Made by a program: the position numbers and the translations under genes. This document shows positions 1 through 12,230 of a stretch of DNA of 64,000 nucleotides, piece after piece; the stretch's first letter is position 1, and each line of letters begins with the position of its first letter. This DNA comes from Calamus simplicifolius (Eukaryota > Streptophyta > Magnoliopsida > Arecales > Arecaceae). The notes beneath the pieces are model-generated. The model had not been told where the DNA came from and searched no databases. It saw nothing but the letters and a program-made list of their open reading frames with translations. Location: NCBI GenBank assembly GCA_900491605.1, contig UESW01004076.1:251231-315230 (forward strand). The letters are read 5' to 3'.

Positions 1-2832
1 ATCTGCTTGACTTGAGTGGTGCTAATCTTTCCAAGGCAACCAACTGGTTTCATGAGATTAACATGCTCCCTTCTTTGTCAGTCTTGCGTTGTCCTATACG
101 AGCCTCCCTATTGTATTTCCTTTTATATCGCATTTAAACCTCACATCTCTCACCAAGCTTGATCTTTCTTGGAATTACTATATTAATACTTCCGTATCTC
201 TTGGTTGTTCAATATTAGTAGTCTTACTCATCTTAATCTTGAATATTGTTATTTAACTGATCGATCGCTATCCACCATAGGGAATCTACATAACTTGCAG
301 CTCTTAGATTTGTCTGATAATCAATTACTGGAGAGGTTTCCAAAACTTGGGAAACCTCAGCCACTTAGAGCATCTGCTTATGCCTTGGAATAGAATCAAT
401 GGAGACAAACCAAAAAGCATCGGAAACCTCCACAATTAAAGGAGTTAGATTTGTTTAATGAAATTACTGAAGATATTTCCAAAGCTTTGGAAACCTCAGC
501 CACTTGAAACATCTACGGATGGGTTGGAACAAAATCAGTGGAGAGATACCAAAAGAAATCGGGAACCTCCGCAACTTGAGAATTAAATCTGGGGGAAAAC
601 AAAATATAAGTGGAGAGATACCAAAATCATTGGAAATCTTGTTCACTTACAGGTATTAGATTTATCAGATAATATGTTGAGTGGAAAGATGCCAGAAATC
701 ATTGGGAACCTTATCCATCTACAGATGCTTCAATTTTTGATATTAAGTGGGAATCGCTTTACCGGGGAGATACCAGAAATCATGGAAAACTTCATCCATC
801 TGCAGGAGCTAGATTTATCATATAACAACATCAGTGGGAGATACCGGATCTTTTTGATAAACTTCATGATCTCAAGATTTGTGGTTAGACTTGAATCACA
901 TAACTGGGAAGATACCGAGATCTATAAGGAAGTTGAACAACTTAGAGACTCTGAGTTTATCAGAAAACAAGATCAGTGGAGATATAACAGAAATTATGGG
1001 TCAATTGTCCATGCTGCATGAATTGCATACATTGAATCTCGACTCAAACTTCTTTACGGGGCATTTGACAGAAGTCCACTTTGCTAATTTACAAGATTAG
1101 AAAGCTTGGATCTATCTTACAACTCATTTGAAGTGATCCTAAATCAAGATTGGATTCCTCCATTTAATGCCTGGGAAATTGCGATGAGTTCTTGTCATTT
1201 GGGACCAAAATTTCCAGCTTGGCTTCGAACGCAGAAAATTTGATAAGTTTTAGATCTCTCTGAAAACAACATTTCTGATGGCATTCCCACTTGGTTTTGG
1301 GATTTAAAATATGTTTATTATTTGAATGTGTCCCACAATATTATGGCAGGGCGACTGCCAACTTCTTTGGAAGGCCGGCAATATGATTACTTTGATGTGA
1401 GTTTCAACAATATCATGGTCCAGTGCCTGAGTTGGATCCTTCTTTCCTATACATCTTGAATCTAAACAACAACTCATTTTCTGGCCCTATTCCCTTGAAC
1501 CTTGCCAAAGCTATGCATCTCCGATTCCTTTGTTGTCCCATAACAATATTAATGGTAGCATCCCTTGTTCCTTTATATATCTTCATTGGAAGTTTTAGAT
1601 CTCTCCAACAATTACCTCTCTGGTGACATCCACTTGTTCTTTGGTAATCTGACTTCATTGGAAGTTCTAGATCTATCTAACAACAACCTGTCTGGAGGAC
1701 TTCGTCACTATCAGGATGAATCACGATTGGGAGCAGGAGATTCTCAAGAGGACAGTGAATTAGAGCATTCTTCATATTCAATGGTGTGTCCAATTAACCT
1801 CCAGTCATTGCACCTGAGAATAACAGGCTCTCTGGAAAACTTCCTTCATTGTTGAAACATTGTAGGCAATTGGTTGTTCTTGATCTTAGTGAAAACTTGT
1901 TCTCTGGCAACCTACCAGCATGGATTGGGAAAAGTCTCAAATCATTGAGAGTTTTTTCTTTGAGGTCAAATTTCTTTGAAGGCAACATTCCAGCGCAACT
2001 ATCTCATCTTGCTTCTCTTCAAGTTTTGGACCTAGCTTGCAACAATTTCTCTGGTATTTTGCCTCCATCTTTTGGAAATTTCAAAGGAATGATGGAGATT
2101 GATAATGGGAGCAAATCTTTTCTTACAAATTTGAATGCTTATTATACTGAGAGCTTATCAATATCCACAAAAGGAATAGAAATTGTTTACACCAGTGTGC
2201 TCTCATTTGTTAGAGGCATAGACTTCTCACATAATAATCTTACTGGAGTGATTCCTGAAGAACTAGTAAATCTTTATGGATTGAATTTCTTGAACCTCTC
2301 TAATAATCACTTCATAGGAGAGATCCCAAAAAATATTGGTATATTGGGGCAATTGGAATCACTTGATCTATCAGTGAACAATCTCTCAGGCATGATTCCG
2401 TGGTCTATTTCCTCTCTATATTCTTTAAGTCATTTGAATTTGTCTGATAACAACTTGTCAGGAAGTATTCCTTGGGGAAATCAAATACAGACATTCTGTG
2501 ATCCCTCCATCTATAGTGGTAATCCCAATCTTCATGGATGGCCATTACCATGGTGCTCGAATGATGCCCCTTCAAAAAGTCCTTTTTGGATAAGAGCTCA
2601 TGAAGAGGAACTTAGAAAAAATGAGGTGTCAGTAATGATATGGCTCTATTTTGGCTTTGCAATGGGATTTGCTCTAGGTTTCTGGGGATTATTCTATGCC
2701 ATCATGGTCAATCAATCTAGGAGGAATGCTTATTTCCAATTGATCGACAAGACATCTGATTGCATCTATGTGCAATTAGCAATTATATTTGCCAAATTGA
2801 AGGCCATCTTGATGAGCAACAACCAAGGCTGA
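1..2832 (+). pseudogene. LRR receptor-like protein (RLP, Cf/EIX type), 5' part broken, window starts inside it
   Basis: Leucine-rich repeats of the plant extracellular type (LxxLDLSxNxLSGxIP) run through the whole stretch but jump between frames, so the 5' 1.8 kb cannot make one protein. One break is near 1818, where a base seems to be missing inside an LRR. From about 1822 to the TGA at 2830-2832 the frame stays open for over 330 codons. This part has about nine LRRs, then an acidic juxtamembrane stretch, then a membrane segment rich in Gly at 4-residue spacing (near 2635-2715) and a short cytosolic tail without a kinase domain. That order is the C-terminal half of a receptor-like protein, a cell-surface immune or developmental receptor that signals through partner kinases such as SOBIR1 in known family members. 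Such genes usually lack introns, so splicing is unlikely to explain the breaks. Most likely a pseudogene; sequencing errors cannot be excluded. Confidence 0.85.
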
Positions 2833-4400
2833 GGTAAACCTAAGGATTGTATGGTGACTTATGTATTTTGATACTAGTTTTTATTTTGAATCCGTTCTTT
2901 TCTGTGTGTATGATAGATGGATGTCATTGTACTAAACCTTATGGTGAGAAATAGCTATAGTATGAGAAATAATCCATATGTACTCAAGTGTATTACAGTT
3001 ATAAATAACCCAAAATACATTCTTGGTTGTTTACAATTCTCTTCTTGTTATTGGCCTTAAGTGACAACTAAGATATTTTATCCTTTTGGTTTGATATTCT
3101 TTTAACTTGCAATATCAACATGTTAAGTACTCCAAACCTCTATATCAACAAAATATGACTTCTCACCGAAAAAAAAATGCACACATATACCCTGTACTAA
3201 GACGTTGTTTAGCTTGGTGGATGTGGGTTGAATGAGAGCCCCTCAACAATGTGGTATTCTCTCTCTTAGTTGAAAGCAGGCCATTTCTTCCTAAATTGGT
3301 CCATTATGAAGACTCATTTAAGCTTTAACCAACTCCCATAGGCCAAATTGAGTTCGGATGCTCAATTCTGAGTAAACAAAATAAACTTCAAATAATGGAG
3401 ATATATCTCCAATGCAAAGTATCTATTTCTATGTATTTCTGCACCTTTTTACAGATGTAACATATATAAAATTACTAGCTTGTTTGGCTTTCTAAATGGC
3501 TCATTTCCTCCACTGAGAAAAAAATTACTAGCTTGTTTGGCTTTCTAATGAAAACATGAATGCTTCCACCAATAACATTTTACCCTTGCACTATTAAAGG
3601 GCTCCAGGGTAATGAAGATGGGGATCTCAAGACAAAAAATCACCACAAGCTTTTGACACCGATGCTATTTGTAGGTTCAACAATTTAAAATATTTGACAA
3701 CTACATTGCATTAGTTGCTCAAATATTGTTTTTACACCTCATGATGATTATGTTAAAAAACATCTAAAGCAATGACTGGACTTCATGCATAACTTAAATT
3801 TAGCATAACAAATTTAGTTTTGATTCTTATACTGCATTGAAGATGGAATTTAAATTATTTAACCAGCTATATGATTTGACCACATTCAACTCAATGAAGT
3901 TCTCACCTTATACCATGGACTTGATCAAATGTGCTCGTGCATGAGTTCTCCAATTAAAACAAGAGTTAAATAGCTTAATCATAAATTAGATGCAAATAGA
4001 ACCGATAAGACACTCTATGAAAACCATGAAATGAAGTCCACTCTAATCCTTCTCACTTCAAATTTTACAAACCTTCTTCTTTTCTTGTGGTTATTGCTTT
4101 CATTAAAAATCATTGAATCCCATTCCACCACTTTAATGAAATCAATGGTAGACCCCTCAAAAAAAAAATCAACACTATTTATTATAATCTTAGATATAGA
4201 AAATATTTAAAAATAATAATGTTTATTTAGAGTTATTTTAAATATGTATCAAACCCACAAAAAGTGAATGATGGCAATATTGGTGATGGAAAATCATGAT
4301 CCAAACACATAATAGGTAATTTTAAATTATTGATTCTAATTTAAATATTTGAAAACGTATGCACATGCATACATACATACACACACACACACATATATAT
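2833..4400. other. Non-coding AT-rich stretch after the RLP
   Basis: No gene seen. A short direct duplication (ATTACTAGCTTGTTTGGCTTT, two copies about 53 bp apart, near 3471 and 3524) and a CA/TA microsatellite at about 4366-4400 are the only visible structure. Confidence 0.6.
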
Positions 4401-4405
4401 ATAGC

Positions 4406-5794
4406 TGTTGACCCAATTGTTGATTTTGATGATTAACAAAACTATTTGAGTATAACATTTGAAGTTACTAATGATTTTGATTAAGTTTTTAGTTTATGAA
4501 TTGATTCATTAATCAAAATCACTAGACAAATCAAATTCTAGTTCGAATCTAATGTCAAGGTAAGATTGCAGACATTTGAGTCGACACATGGAATCGCAGA
4601 GTCGATTCCAAAAATTGGCACAGACTTAGAGTTGACACCTGGACTGTTAGAGCCGACTCCAACAGAAAAGACAAAACGATGGTTTTTCTGGTCACGACTT
4701 AGAGTCGACTCCTAGACTGTTAGAGTCGACTCTAGAAGATTTTCGTGTCAACCCTAGAAAAGTCAGAGACGACTCCAGATCAAGCGGATTGGGGATTTCG
4801 ATTTAGAGCTGACTCCAGAAAAGTTAGAGTCGACTCCAGTTTGTCAGAAACGACTCCAGAACTATCAGAACGTCTCTAAACTTTATCTTTATCTTTTTAA
4901 TCCCAACGATTATTACTATATTTGGTTCTAATCCTTCTTACACTTGTTTCTAACGGATAGTTTTTGCTATTTATGGATTAAGAAGAATCTATAAGAAGAG
5001 GTTTTATTGTATCCAAAAAAGAGGAAAAACAAGAAAACAAGAGAGAAAAATCAGAAAAATAAGAGTAAAATCCATCAGAAAATCAAAAGAGAAAAGAGAA
5101 AAGATTTGAAAGGAAAGATTATACTAATTCCCAAAAGAAAAGAGAGAGATTTTTAGCATTCCTTGTTCTATTTTGAAGAAATCCCAAAAGAAGAAGCAAG
5201 CCCTAGCTTCTAATCTTCGGAGCTTCAAGAGCATTCTAAGGAAGATCCACTTAAGAGAAAGAAGAAGCAAGCCACCAAGATCTGCAAATCAGCCTTTGAT
5301 TCCTATCTCTTTAGTATTGTTCTATTATTGTATATTTGCTCATTGGAGGAGCTTTTAAACTTGTAAAAATGTTATTATTTGCTGGGTCAATCAAAGGATT
5401 GATTCCATTGAGGCTGTAGCCTTGAGCAAGCAGTTTGCTTGTGTTGTAAGGTTGTGTGCTGGTGAGCCTTGAAAACTAGCTGGGTTCGTTGTGCACCCAA
5501 AAAATAACAAGTTTGAGTTGTAAGCTTGCAAAATAACTCTGCTGTAATTAGATTGATTATAGTGTGGACCCAAGAGGTACTTGGGAGTGGATGTAGGTGT
5601 AGGTACACCGAACCACTATAAACTTCTTGTGTTTGCCGTGATTGTTTCCTTGTCTCTTACTCTCTATTCTTGCTTACTCTATTTTAATTCGTATATATCT
5701 AAGTTTTCACTTCCACTGGGGGATTATTTTTTAAAGGAGTTTAATTTTAAAAATCCAATCCACCCCCCTTCTTGGGTTGCTATCTGAACCAACA
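4406..5794 (+). mobile_element. Solo LTR of a Sirevirus/Maximus-like Copia retrotransposon
   Basis: The 1,389-bp segment begins TGTTGACCCAATTG and ends TGAACCAACA, so it has TGTTG...CAACA ends. It is flanked by an exact 5-bp target duplication, ATAGC at 4401-4405 and 5795-5799. The end (pyrimidine run, then CTTGGGTTGC and CAACA) is typical of Sirevirus LTRs. Between about 4580 and 4870 it carries several copies of the palindrome-like motif AGAGTCGACTCC. No internal domain, primer-binding site or second LTR is next to it, so it is the product of LTR-LTR recombination. Short ORFs inside it are not genes. Confidence 0.9.
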
Positions 5795-5799
5795 ATAGC

Positions 5800-7337
5800 A
5801 AAGTTAAATATATTGATCATGACACATCACGCTAATTTTCTTTATGATAGGTCCATTGATTTTGATCAAAATGTATTTGAAGCTAAATGCTTTCTAAAAT
5901 ATTCCAACCAAAATCTCTACATATATTTCGTAATTTATTATTTTTATTTTATTTTATTTTTTATTTTTATATTCTTTCATATTTGAGTGAAGTATTGTAT
6001 TGTTCTTTATATTTTCTATATTTTTATTTTTGATTTATTAACTTTCATTTCAATATTTATCCAATATATTCTATGTTCCTTTTATTACTATTTAAATATT
6101 TTAACTTGTGACTATTTTTCATGTAGCATGCTTTGAACAAAGCATATTTGTTAGTATATTTACATATTAAACATTTATGCAATGATTGAAATAGTATTAC
6201 AAAACATATTATTTTAATGATCAATTCAATCCTTTCTTTGCACATTATTATCCTAAATGATAAAGTAGCTAGACATAAGATGATAGCATGGTTAGACACA
6301 AATAGAAGTAATAGTTATAAACTTATAAAATATTAAGATAAATAACTAAGTATGGTCTGCAAAAATATGCTTTTAAAATTAAACAAACATCAATGTCAAA
6401 TTATTAATAAGATTATAGGAAAAAAAAAGCAAATATTAGAAATTTGCTTAATTCCATAAATTAAACAAAGTAAAGTCATGCCTAATTTTACTCTTCTATC
6501 TCCTCCTTAAAGATGTTTAAAGCTATTGATGTCAATCCTTCAACAACATTCAACTTGAAAAAATATACTTCCATTCCATTATTTATTGAGTCTTAGTATT
6601 AACTACATTATATATCAAAGAAAATAAAATATAAAAAATTAATCATGTGAACAATATAGTTAATAATTCATAAAATTATATAATGTTATCTAGATAAAAT
6701 TTTAAAATTTAAAACAATAAAATTAGAAATATCTTACCTTTATATCTAAATAACCAATTATAAGTGGTGATTAGAGCTTGTGTATTTTCTAAAAAATACT
6801 ATTTTTGGATCATTTTGGATAGCTGATGACTCAACCCGATCTTACCTAAAATTTTTTGAATCTTTTATGTTTAGGTCAATAAAATAAGGAAAACCCTAAC
6901 TCTATAACTCAAATTTTTTGGATGGGTTAGTGTTGGGTTCAAAGGTTGAGTCAAGTTTGTGCCATCTCTAACTATGCAATTTATCTTTAATTACAAAAGA
7001 GATGGACAACTCAATCTAGAAGATGACATAATATAGGGACTAAGGAGTGATTAATGTCAAGGTCCCTCAAGATCAAGGCTGTAGAGTATATAGAAATAAT
7101 AGATCATATCTAGCAACACCTCTAATTGTGCAATCTATTTTTTCACTGCATCATGCCTAAGTTATGGATATTTAAATTACATAATTTGTAATATATAAGC
7201 ATTTAAAGATAATAGATCATATTCAACAACTTAGATCAGCTATGTAAAAGCTTCATCATTTAAATTTAGACTTGACTAGATCTATATAGAGAACCTCTCA
7301 AGTGTATGTATATCTATATGAATGTGAATGTATATAT
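5800..7337. other. AT-rich non-coding DNA
   Basis: No gene or clear element seen. Base composition is very AT-rich and the open frames are short and have no recognisable content. Confidence 0.6.
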
Positions 7338-9926
7338 CACTACAAGAGAACAAAAATATAGCGATGCCCAAATGCGTCGCTAAACATGCTATTGCGATGC
7401 ATTAGCGATGCAATGATGGCGTCGCTACGATGATCATCGCAATATCAATTTGTCGCAATTGTGTCACTTAATAGTGACTCTCTGTGACGCACTAAATGCG
7501 TCGCAATATATTGCGACACAACTAAATGCGTCGCAATATTGCGACGCATTCTAAATGTGTCGCTAATTTTAAAACTAATTTTTAATATTTAATATTATTA
7601 TTAAATATTACGATGCATTCAATTGTGACGTCATTTAACATAATTTATTTTACTAATTTCCTTGTTATTGCGTCGCTATTTAACATAATTTATTTTTTTA
7701 AAACAATTGCGACGCTCCGACTTGCGTCGCAATAATTTTATTTGATAATTTTTTTGATAATTATAATTAATAAAAATTCTTTTTCATGAAAATAGTTGCG
7801 ACGCAAATGGTTGCGTCACAATGTTTTATTTTAAAATTTTTTAAACATTTTTTTAAAAAAAAATTTAAATATTATTTTTACTGAAACTAATTGTGACCGA
7901 TCTCGCACCGTTGCAATCGATCCGATGGTTGGGATCAATCCAAGCCATGATCGATCGCAGTCGGCGATGACCGATCTCGCACCGTCGTGATCGATCCAAG
8001 CCATGATCGATCGCGGTCGGCGACGACCGATCTCGCACAGTTGCGATCGATCCGATCGCGATCGATCCGATCGGCGACGATTCGATGGTTGCGATCGATC
8101 CAATTAAGCCATGATCGATCCTGGTCGGCAATGATCGATCTCGTACCATTGCGATCGATCCAAGCATGATCGATCTCGATCGGCGACGATCCGACGATTG
8201 GGATCAATCCAAGCCATGATCGATTGCGGTCGGCAATGACCGATCTCGTACCTTCACGATCGATCCAAGCCATGATCGATCGCGGTCGGCGATGACTAAT
8301 CTCGCACCCTTGCGATCGATCCGATCGGCAACGATCCGATGATTGCGATCGATCCAAACCATGATCGATCGCGATCGACGATGACTGATCTCGCACTATT
8401 GCAATCGATCCGATCGGTTGCGATTGATCCTAGCCATGATCGATCCCGGTCGGCGACGACCAATCTCGCACTGTTGCGATCAATCCAAGCCATGATCGAT
8501 CCCAGTCGGCGATGACCGATCTGCACCGTTGCGATCGATCCGATCGGCAACGATCCGATGGTTGCGATCGATCCAATCAAGCCATGATCAATCCGGTCAG
8601 CGATGATCAATCTCGCACCGTTGCGATCGATCCAAGCCATGATTGATCCCGATCGGCAACGACCGATCTCGCACCGTTGTGATCGATCGATCGGCGACGA
8701 TACGATGGTTGGGATCGATCCAAGCCATGATCGATCGTGGTCGGCGATGACCGATCTCGCACCTTCGCGATCGATCCAAGCCATGATCGATCGCGGTCGG
8801 CGACGACCGATCTCGCACCCTTACGATCGATCCGATTGGCGACGATCCGACGGCTGCGATCGATCCGATCCACGACGATCGATCTCGCACGGTTGCGATC
8901 GATCCGATCGGTGACGATCCGATGGTTGCGATCGATCCAAGCCATGATCGATCCCGGTCGGCGAGGATCGATCTTGCACCGTTGCGATCGATCCGATCGA
9001 CGATGATCCGACGGTTGTGATCAATCCAGCCATGATCGATCGTGGTCGGCGACGACCGATCTCGCATCATTGCAATCGATCCGATCGGCGACGATCCGAC
9101 GGTTGCAATCGATCCAAGCCATGATCGATCGCAGTCGGTGACGACCGATCTCGTACCGTTGCGATCGTAATGTTTTATTTTTAATTTTTTATCTTTTATA
9201 TTTTATAAAATTTATTTTTTCAAATACTCTGCGATGCATTTTTTGCATTGCTAAATTAAAAATTAATTTATTTAATTTTCTGATTTATTGCATCGCTAAT
9301 GTGTCGCTATTTAACATAATTAAATTTTTAAAAAATATTGCGATGCATCAAAATCGTTGCAATATTTTTATTTCATATTTATTTTTAATTTTTTTGAAAA
9401 TTTTATTTTTTAAAAAATATACGACGCAATACGTGTGTCGCTAAATAAAAAATTATTTTTATTTTTTTATTTTATTGCGTCACTATTGCGCCGCTATTTA
9501 ATATAATTAATTTTAAAAAAATTGTGATGCACTAGAGTGCGTCGCATTATTTTTTATTTTATAATTATATTTTATAAAAATTAATTTATTTCAAATAATT
9601 GCGATGCATACTTGCGTCACTATATTAAAAAAATAATTTTTTAATTTTTTGGTTTATTGCGTTGCTATTGCATCGCTATTAATATAATAATTTTTTTTAA
9701 AACATTGGACATATTGTTTTGCATCGCAATATTTTATTTCATAATTATATTTTATAAAAATAAATTTAAAAATATTGCGACGTATTCTTGTGTCGCTAAA
9801 TTAAAATTTTAATTTTTTTTAATTCTCTGGTTTATTGAGTCGCGAATGCGTCGCTAATTGCGTCGTATTTCTTGTTGTCGCGGAGGCGTCAAATTTTCGT
9901 CGCTATTTCAATATTTTCTTGTAGTG
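7338..9926. mobile_element. Non-autonomous CACTA (En/Spm) DNA transposon
   Basis: It starts CACTACAAGAGAA (7338) and ends TTTTCTTGTAGTG (9926), which are CACTA-type terminal inverted repeats, and is flanked by an exact 3-bp duplication TAT (7335-7337 and 9927-9929). Both subterminal regions (about 7360-7830 and 9225-9900) hold many degenerate copies of TTGCGACGCATT / GCGTCGCAAT in both orientations, as expected for CACTA transposase-binding arrays. There is no transposase-like coding sequence, so it must rely on one supplied elsewhere. The interior is a GATC-rich satellite described separately. Confidence 0.9.
7893..9168. repeat. GATC/CGATCG-rich satellite inside the CACTA element
   Basis: A block of about 1.28 kb, sharply GC-richer than its AT-rich flanks. 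It is built of a ~57-bp module (GCGATCGATCCAAGCCATG, then GATCGATCGCGGTCGGCGACG and ACCGATCTCGCACC) alternating irregularly with a shorter module (GCGATCGATCCGATCGG then CGACGATCCGATGGTT). About sixteen CCAAGCCATGATCGAT-like cores can be counted. Long open frames on both strands arise from the repeat and show no protein-like composition. Confidence 0.85.
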
Positions 9927-10245
9927 TATGCATGCATGCATATTTGTGTATGTGAATATATATATTTGTCGATATCTGTGTATGTATGTGCATATATATA
10001 TATAATGTATATTTGTGTGTATATTATGTTTGTATGCATGCATGTTGTGTGTGTGTATCTGCCTATATATCTTCAAGTTAAATGTTTGTATGTACATCAA
10101 TATATGTGCATGTGTTTTTGTATATCAGCATGTATGCATGTGCACATGTGTTTGTGTGCATATGTGTATTTGTGTATGTATTATATCCATTTGCATGTTC
10201 GTGTGTGTCACTGTTTGAGGGTGTACATATGTATATGTATGGAAC
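9927..10245. repeat. Degenerate TG/TA/TGCA simple-sequence tract
   Basis: Runs of TATG, GTGTGT, ATATAT and TGCATG with no regular period, directly beside the CACTA element. The 133-codon open frame across it is rich in Tyr, Ile, Cys and Val only because of the TAT/TGT content. Confidence 0.75.
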
Positions 10246-11999
10246 TTTTAAATGTGTAATCATGTAACTTATAATTTTCATGATCATTCTTTTAAATATA
10301 AATTTTTACATAAACTTGCTAAACCTTTGGTGGTCAAATTACTTCTTTATAGTGAAATAACATCAATAACCTTGAGCCTTCAATTTTCAGAGCAAGTGTT
10401 CCTAAAGATAATTATGTCATTTTGTAAAAAAGTTTTGACAACACTAGATTAGATAGGCTATTGCTAAAGTCTTAACAGCAAAAGCATTTATGCAACAAGA
10501 AATAAATAAATAAAAGGGTAATTATGTTAGATGCAAGATCAATTCGGAGTTCACACCAATTCACTGGGGCATATATGCAAAATCAGAAATGTTGAAGGAC
10601 ATATCTATTAAAAAAATGAAATAAATAAAAACTCTTATTTTTTTTACAGGAAGTGCCAAACTTTTAAAAAGCATTATCACTTTAGAGTTTGCAAAAGCAC
10701 CTAAAGGTCGAAGAAGAGAAGAAAAGGAGGAAAAAATAACATTAATAATTCTTCATGAGAATTTTAACATTTCATCAATTAAGACATTAAGATCAAGGAT
10801 AATTCCCAAAGCAGAAATGGCCAATGGATGCATTAATGATGTTGATGTTCAGAGAACAAATGAAAAAAAAGACCATAAATTGTCAGTAGGACCAAATTGA
10901 GTTCATCACAGCTCCAATTACACTGATGATTCAGTGAAGAAGAAATCATGATTTATGATGGACAGCTAAAAAGAGTAAAATAAAAAATCTATGCTGATAT
11001 ATCAAACCTAACTCACATTAAACAGTTCAAAGATGGCTAGGGTCTCCCATGTGGTAGGCTGCATCAATAAAACTACTTGAGGGGCCAATGAATCCACAGC
11101 TGGACGATCTTCACGTTTGTAACCCCACTGGCGAGTGATCCTTGTTTACATAGAGGCCAACATAATAAATAGGCTAGAGCAAATAAAGAACAAAACCAAA
11201 ATGGAACTGCTTATTTAAATAAATTAAGTACAAAAAGAGATTGAGAACCTAAGTTTATCCGGATGCAAGGAGCCTAGCTTCTTGTTCTGATACTTCCTAT
11301 CTAATCAATTGAAAGGCTCATGCCAAGTTTTATTTATATTGGAATTAAAATCAAAATAAAAAATTAAATTTTATTAAAATTAAAATCAAAATTACTAATT
11401 CCTTTCATCTATTTGATTAGAATCAAAATTAGGATCAATTTAATTTTTATTATTTTTATTATTTTCATTTGTCCAACCCTCGAAATTGAAATGAGTTTAG
11501 ATTTTTAATTTTATTCTTTACAATCAGAATTCAATGTTTATTGAATAAAACAATTGCTAATTATAGTTGTTTACATAGGATGAAAGATATTTTGTTATTT
11601 AATACATAGAAGACGAGAGAAACAACTTTATCTTTCTTCCTTTTCTTAAAAGGAAGATACCACTAGAGTTTACATCATAATTATGACTTTGTTTTTTTTT
11701 TTTTTTTTTTTAAAGGTACCACTAGAGTTTATATCAAAACTGTAACTTTGTTTTTTTTTTTAATGTACAACAACTGTGTTGTGATAAGATGTAATAAGAG
11801 GGCTCATGGGTAACATGGAAGAAAAGAAGAAAAAGAAGGGCTCAAAGATAACATTAGGAGAGAAAAAGAAAAAAAAAAAGAAAAAAAAGCAAGCGAAAGA
11901 AAGAATAAGAATGATTATAACGGACGTAAAAACTTAAAGAATTTTAATTTTAAATTAAAATATGATTTCAGTCCCAGTGAAATTAAAAAAGATGTAGAA
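10246..11999. other. AT-rich intergenic DNA
   Basis: Apart from the possible exon at 11017-11127 no gene is seen. At about 11650-11762 a short unit (TACCACTAGAGTTTA..., followed by a long T run) is present twice in tandem. Purine-rich AAAAAG tracts follow at about 11860-11900. Confidence 0.6.
11017..11127 (-). other. Possible orphan exon, 37 codons, unrecognised
   Basis: On the minus strand a 111-bp open segment is bounded by CCAG before it and GTGAGT after it. It is phase 0 at both ends and translates to a protein-like sequence that begins WGYKREDRPAVDSL and ends TWETLAIFELFN. I do not recognise the family. No neighbouring exon is clear on either side. It may be a relic exon of a gene disrupted by the LINE and other insertions, or chance. 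Confidence 0.3.
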
Positions 12000-12230
12000 T
12001 TGTCTTAAGTGGAGCTTTAGAGTTCGTGCGTCTGGCGACTGCTGCTCTGTTTCTGCTACTTTTAGATTCGTGCTTCCGGACTTTTGGCATCCGATCTCTG
12101 GCGATTATTGGTGCCGGACTGATTGCTTCCTGTGGATGATGGGTTCCATCCCGAATGTCAACCCAGTGGCTTCGGATGGAGGTAGGGGGCGGGGGCTTGG
12201 AATCGGAGGCTCGACAGTCGTTTTGAATGG

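Noticed and set aside
7831..9070. Many 90-160 codon frames on both strands rich in Asp, Arg, Ser and Ile
   Set aside because: Direct products of the GATC-rich satellite; open in overlapping frames on both strands with no domain.
9858..10287. 133-codon frame rich in Cys, Tyr, Val
   Set aside because: Lies on a TG/TA simple-sequence tract; composition is explained by the nucleotides.
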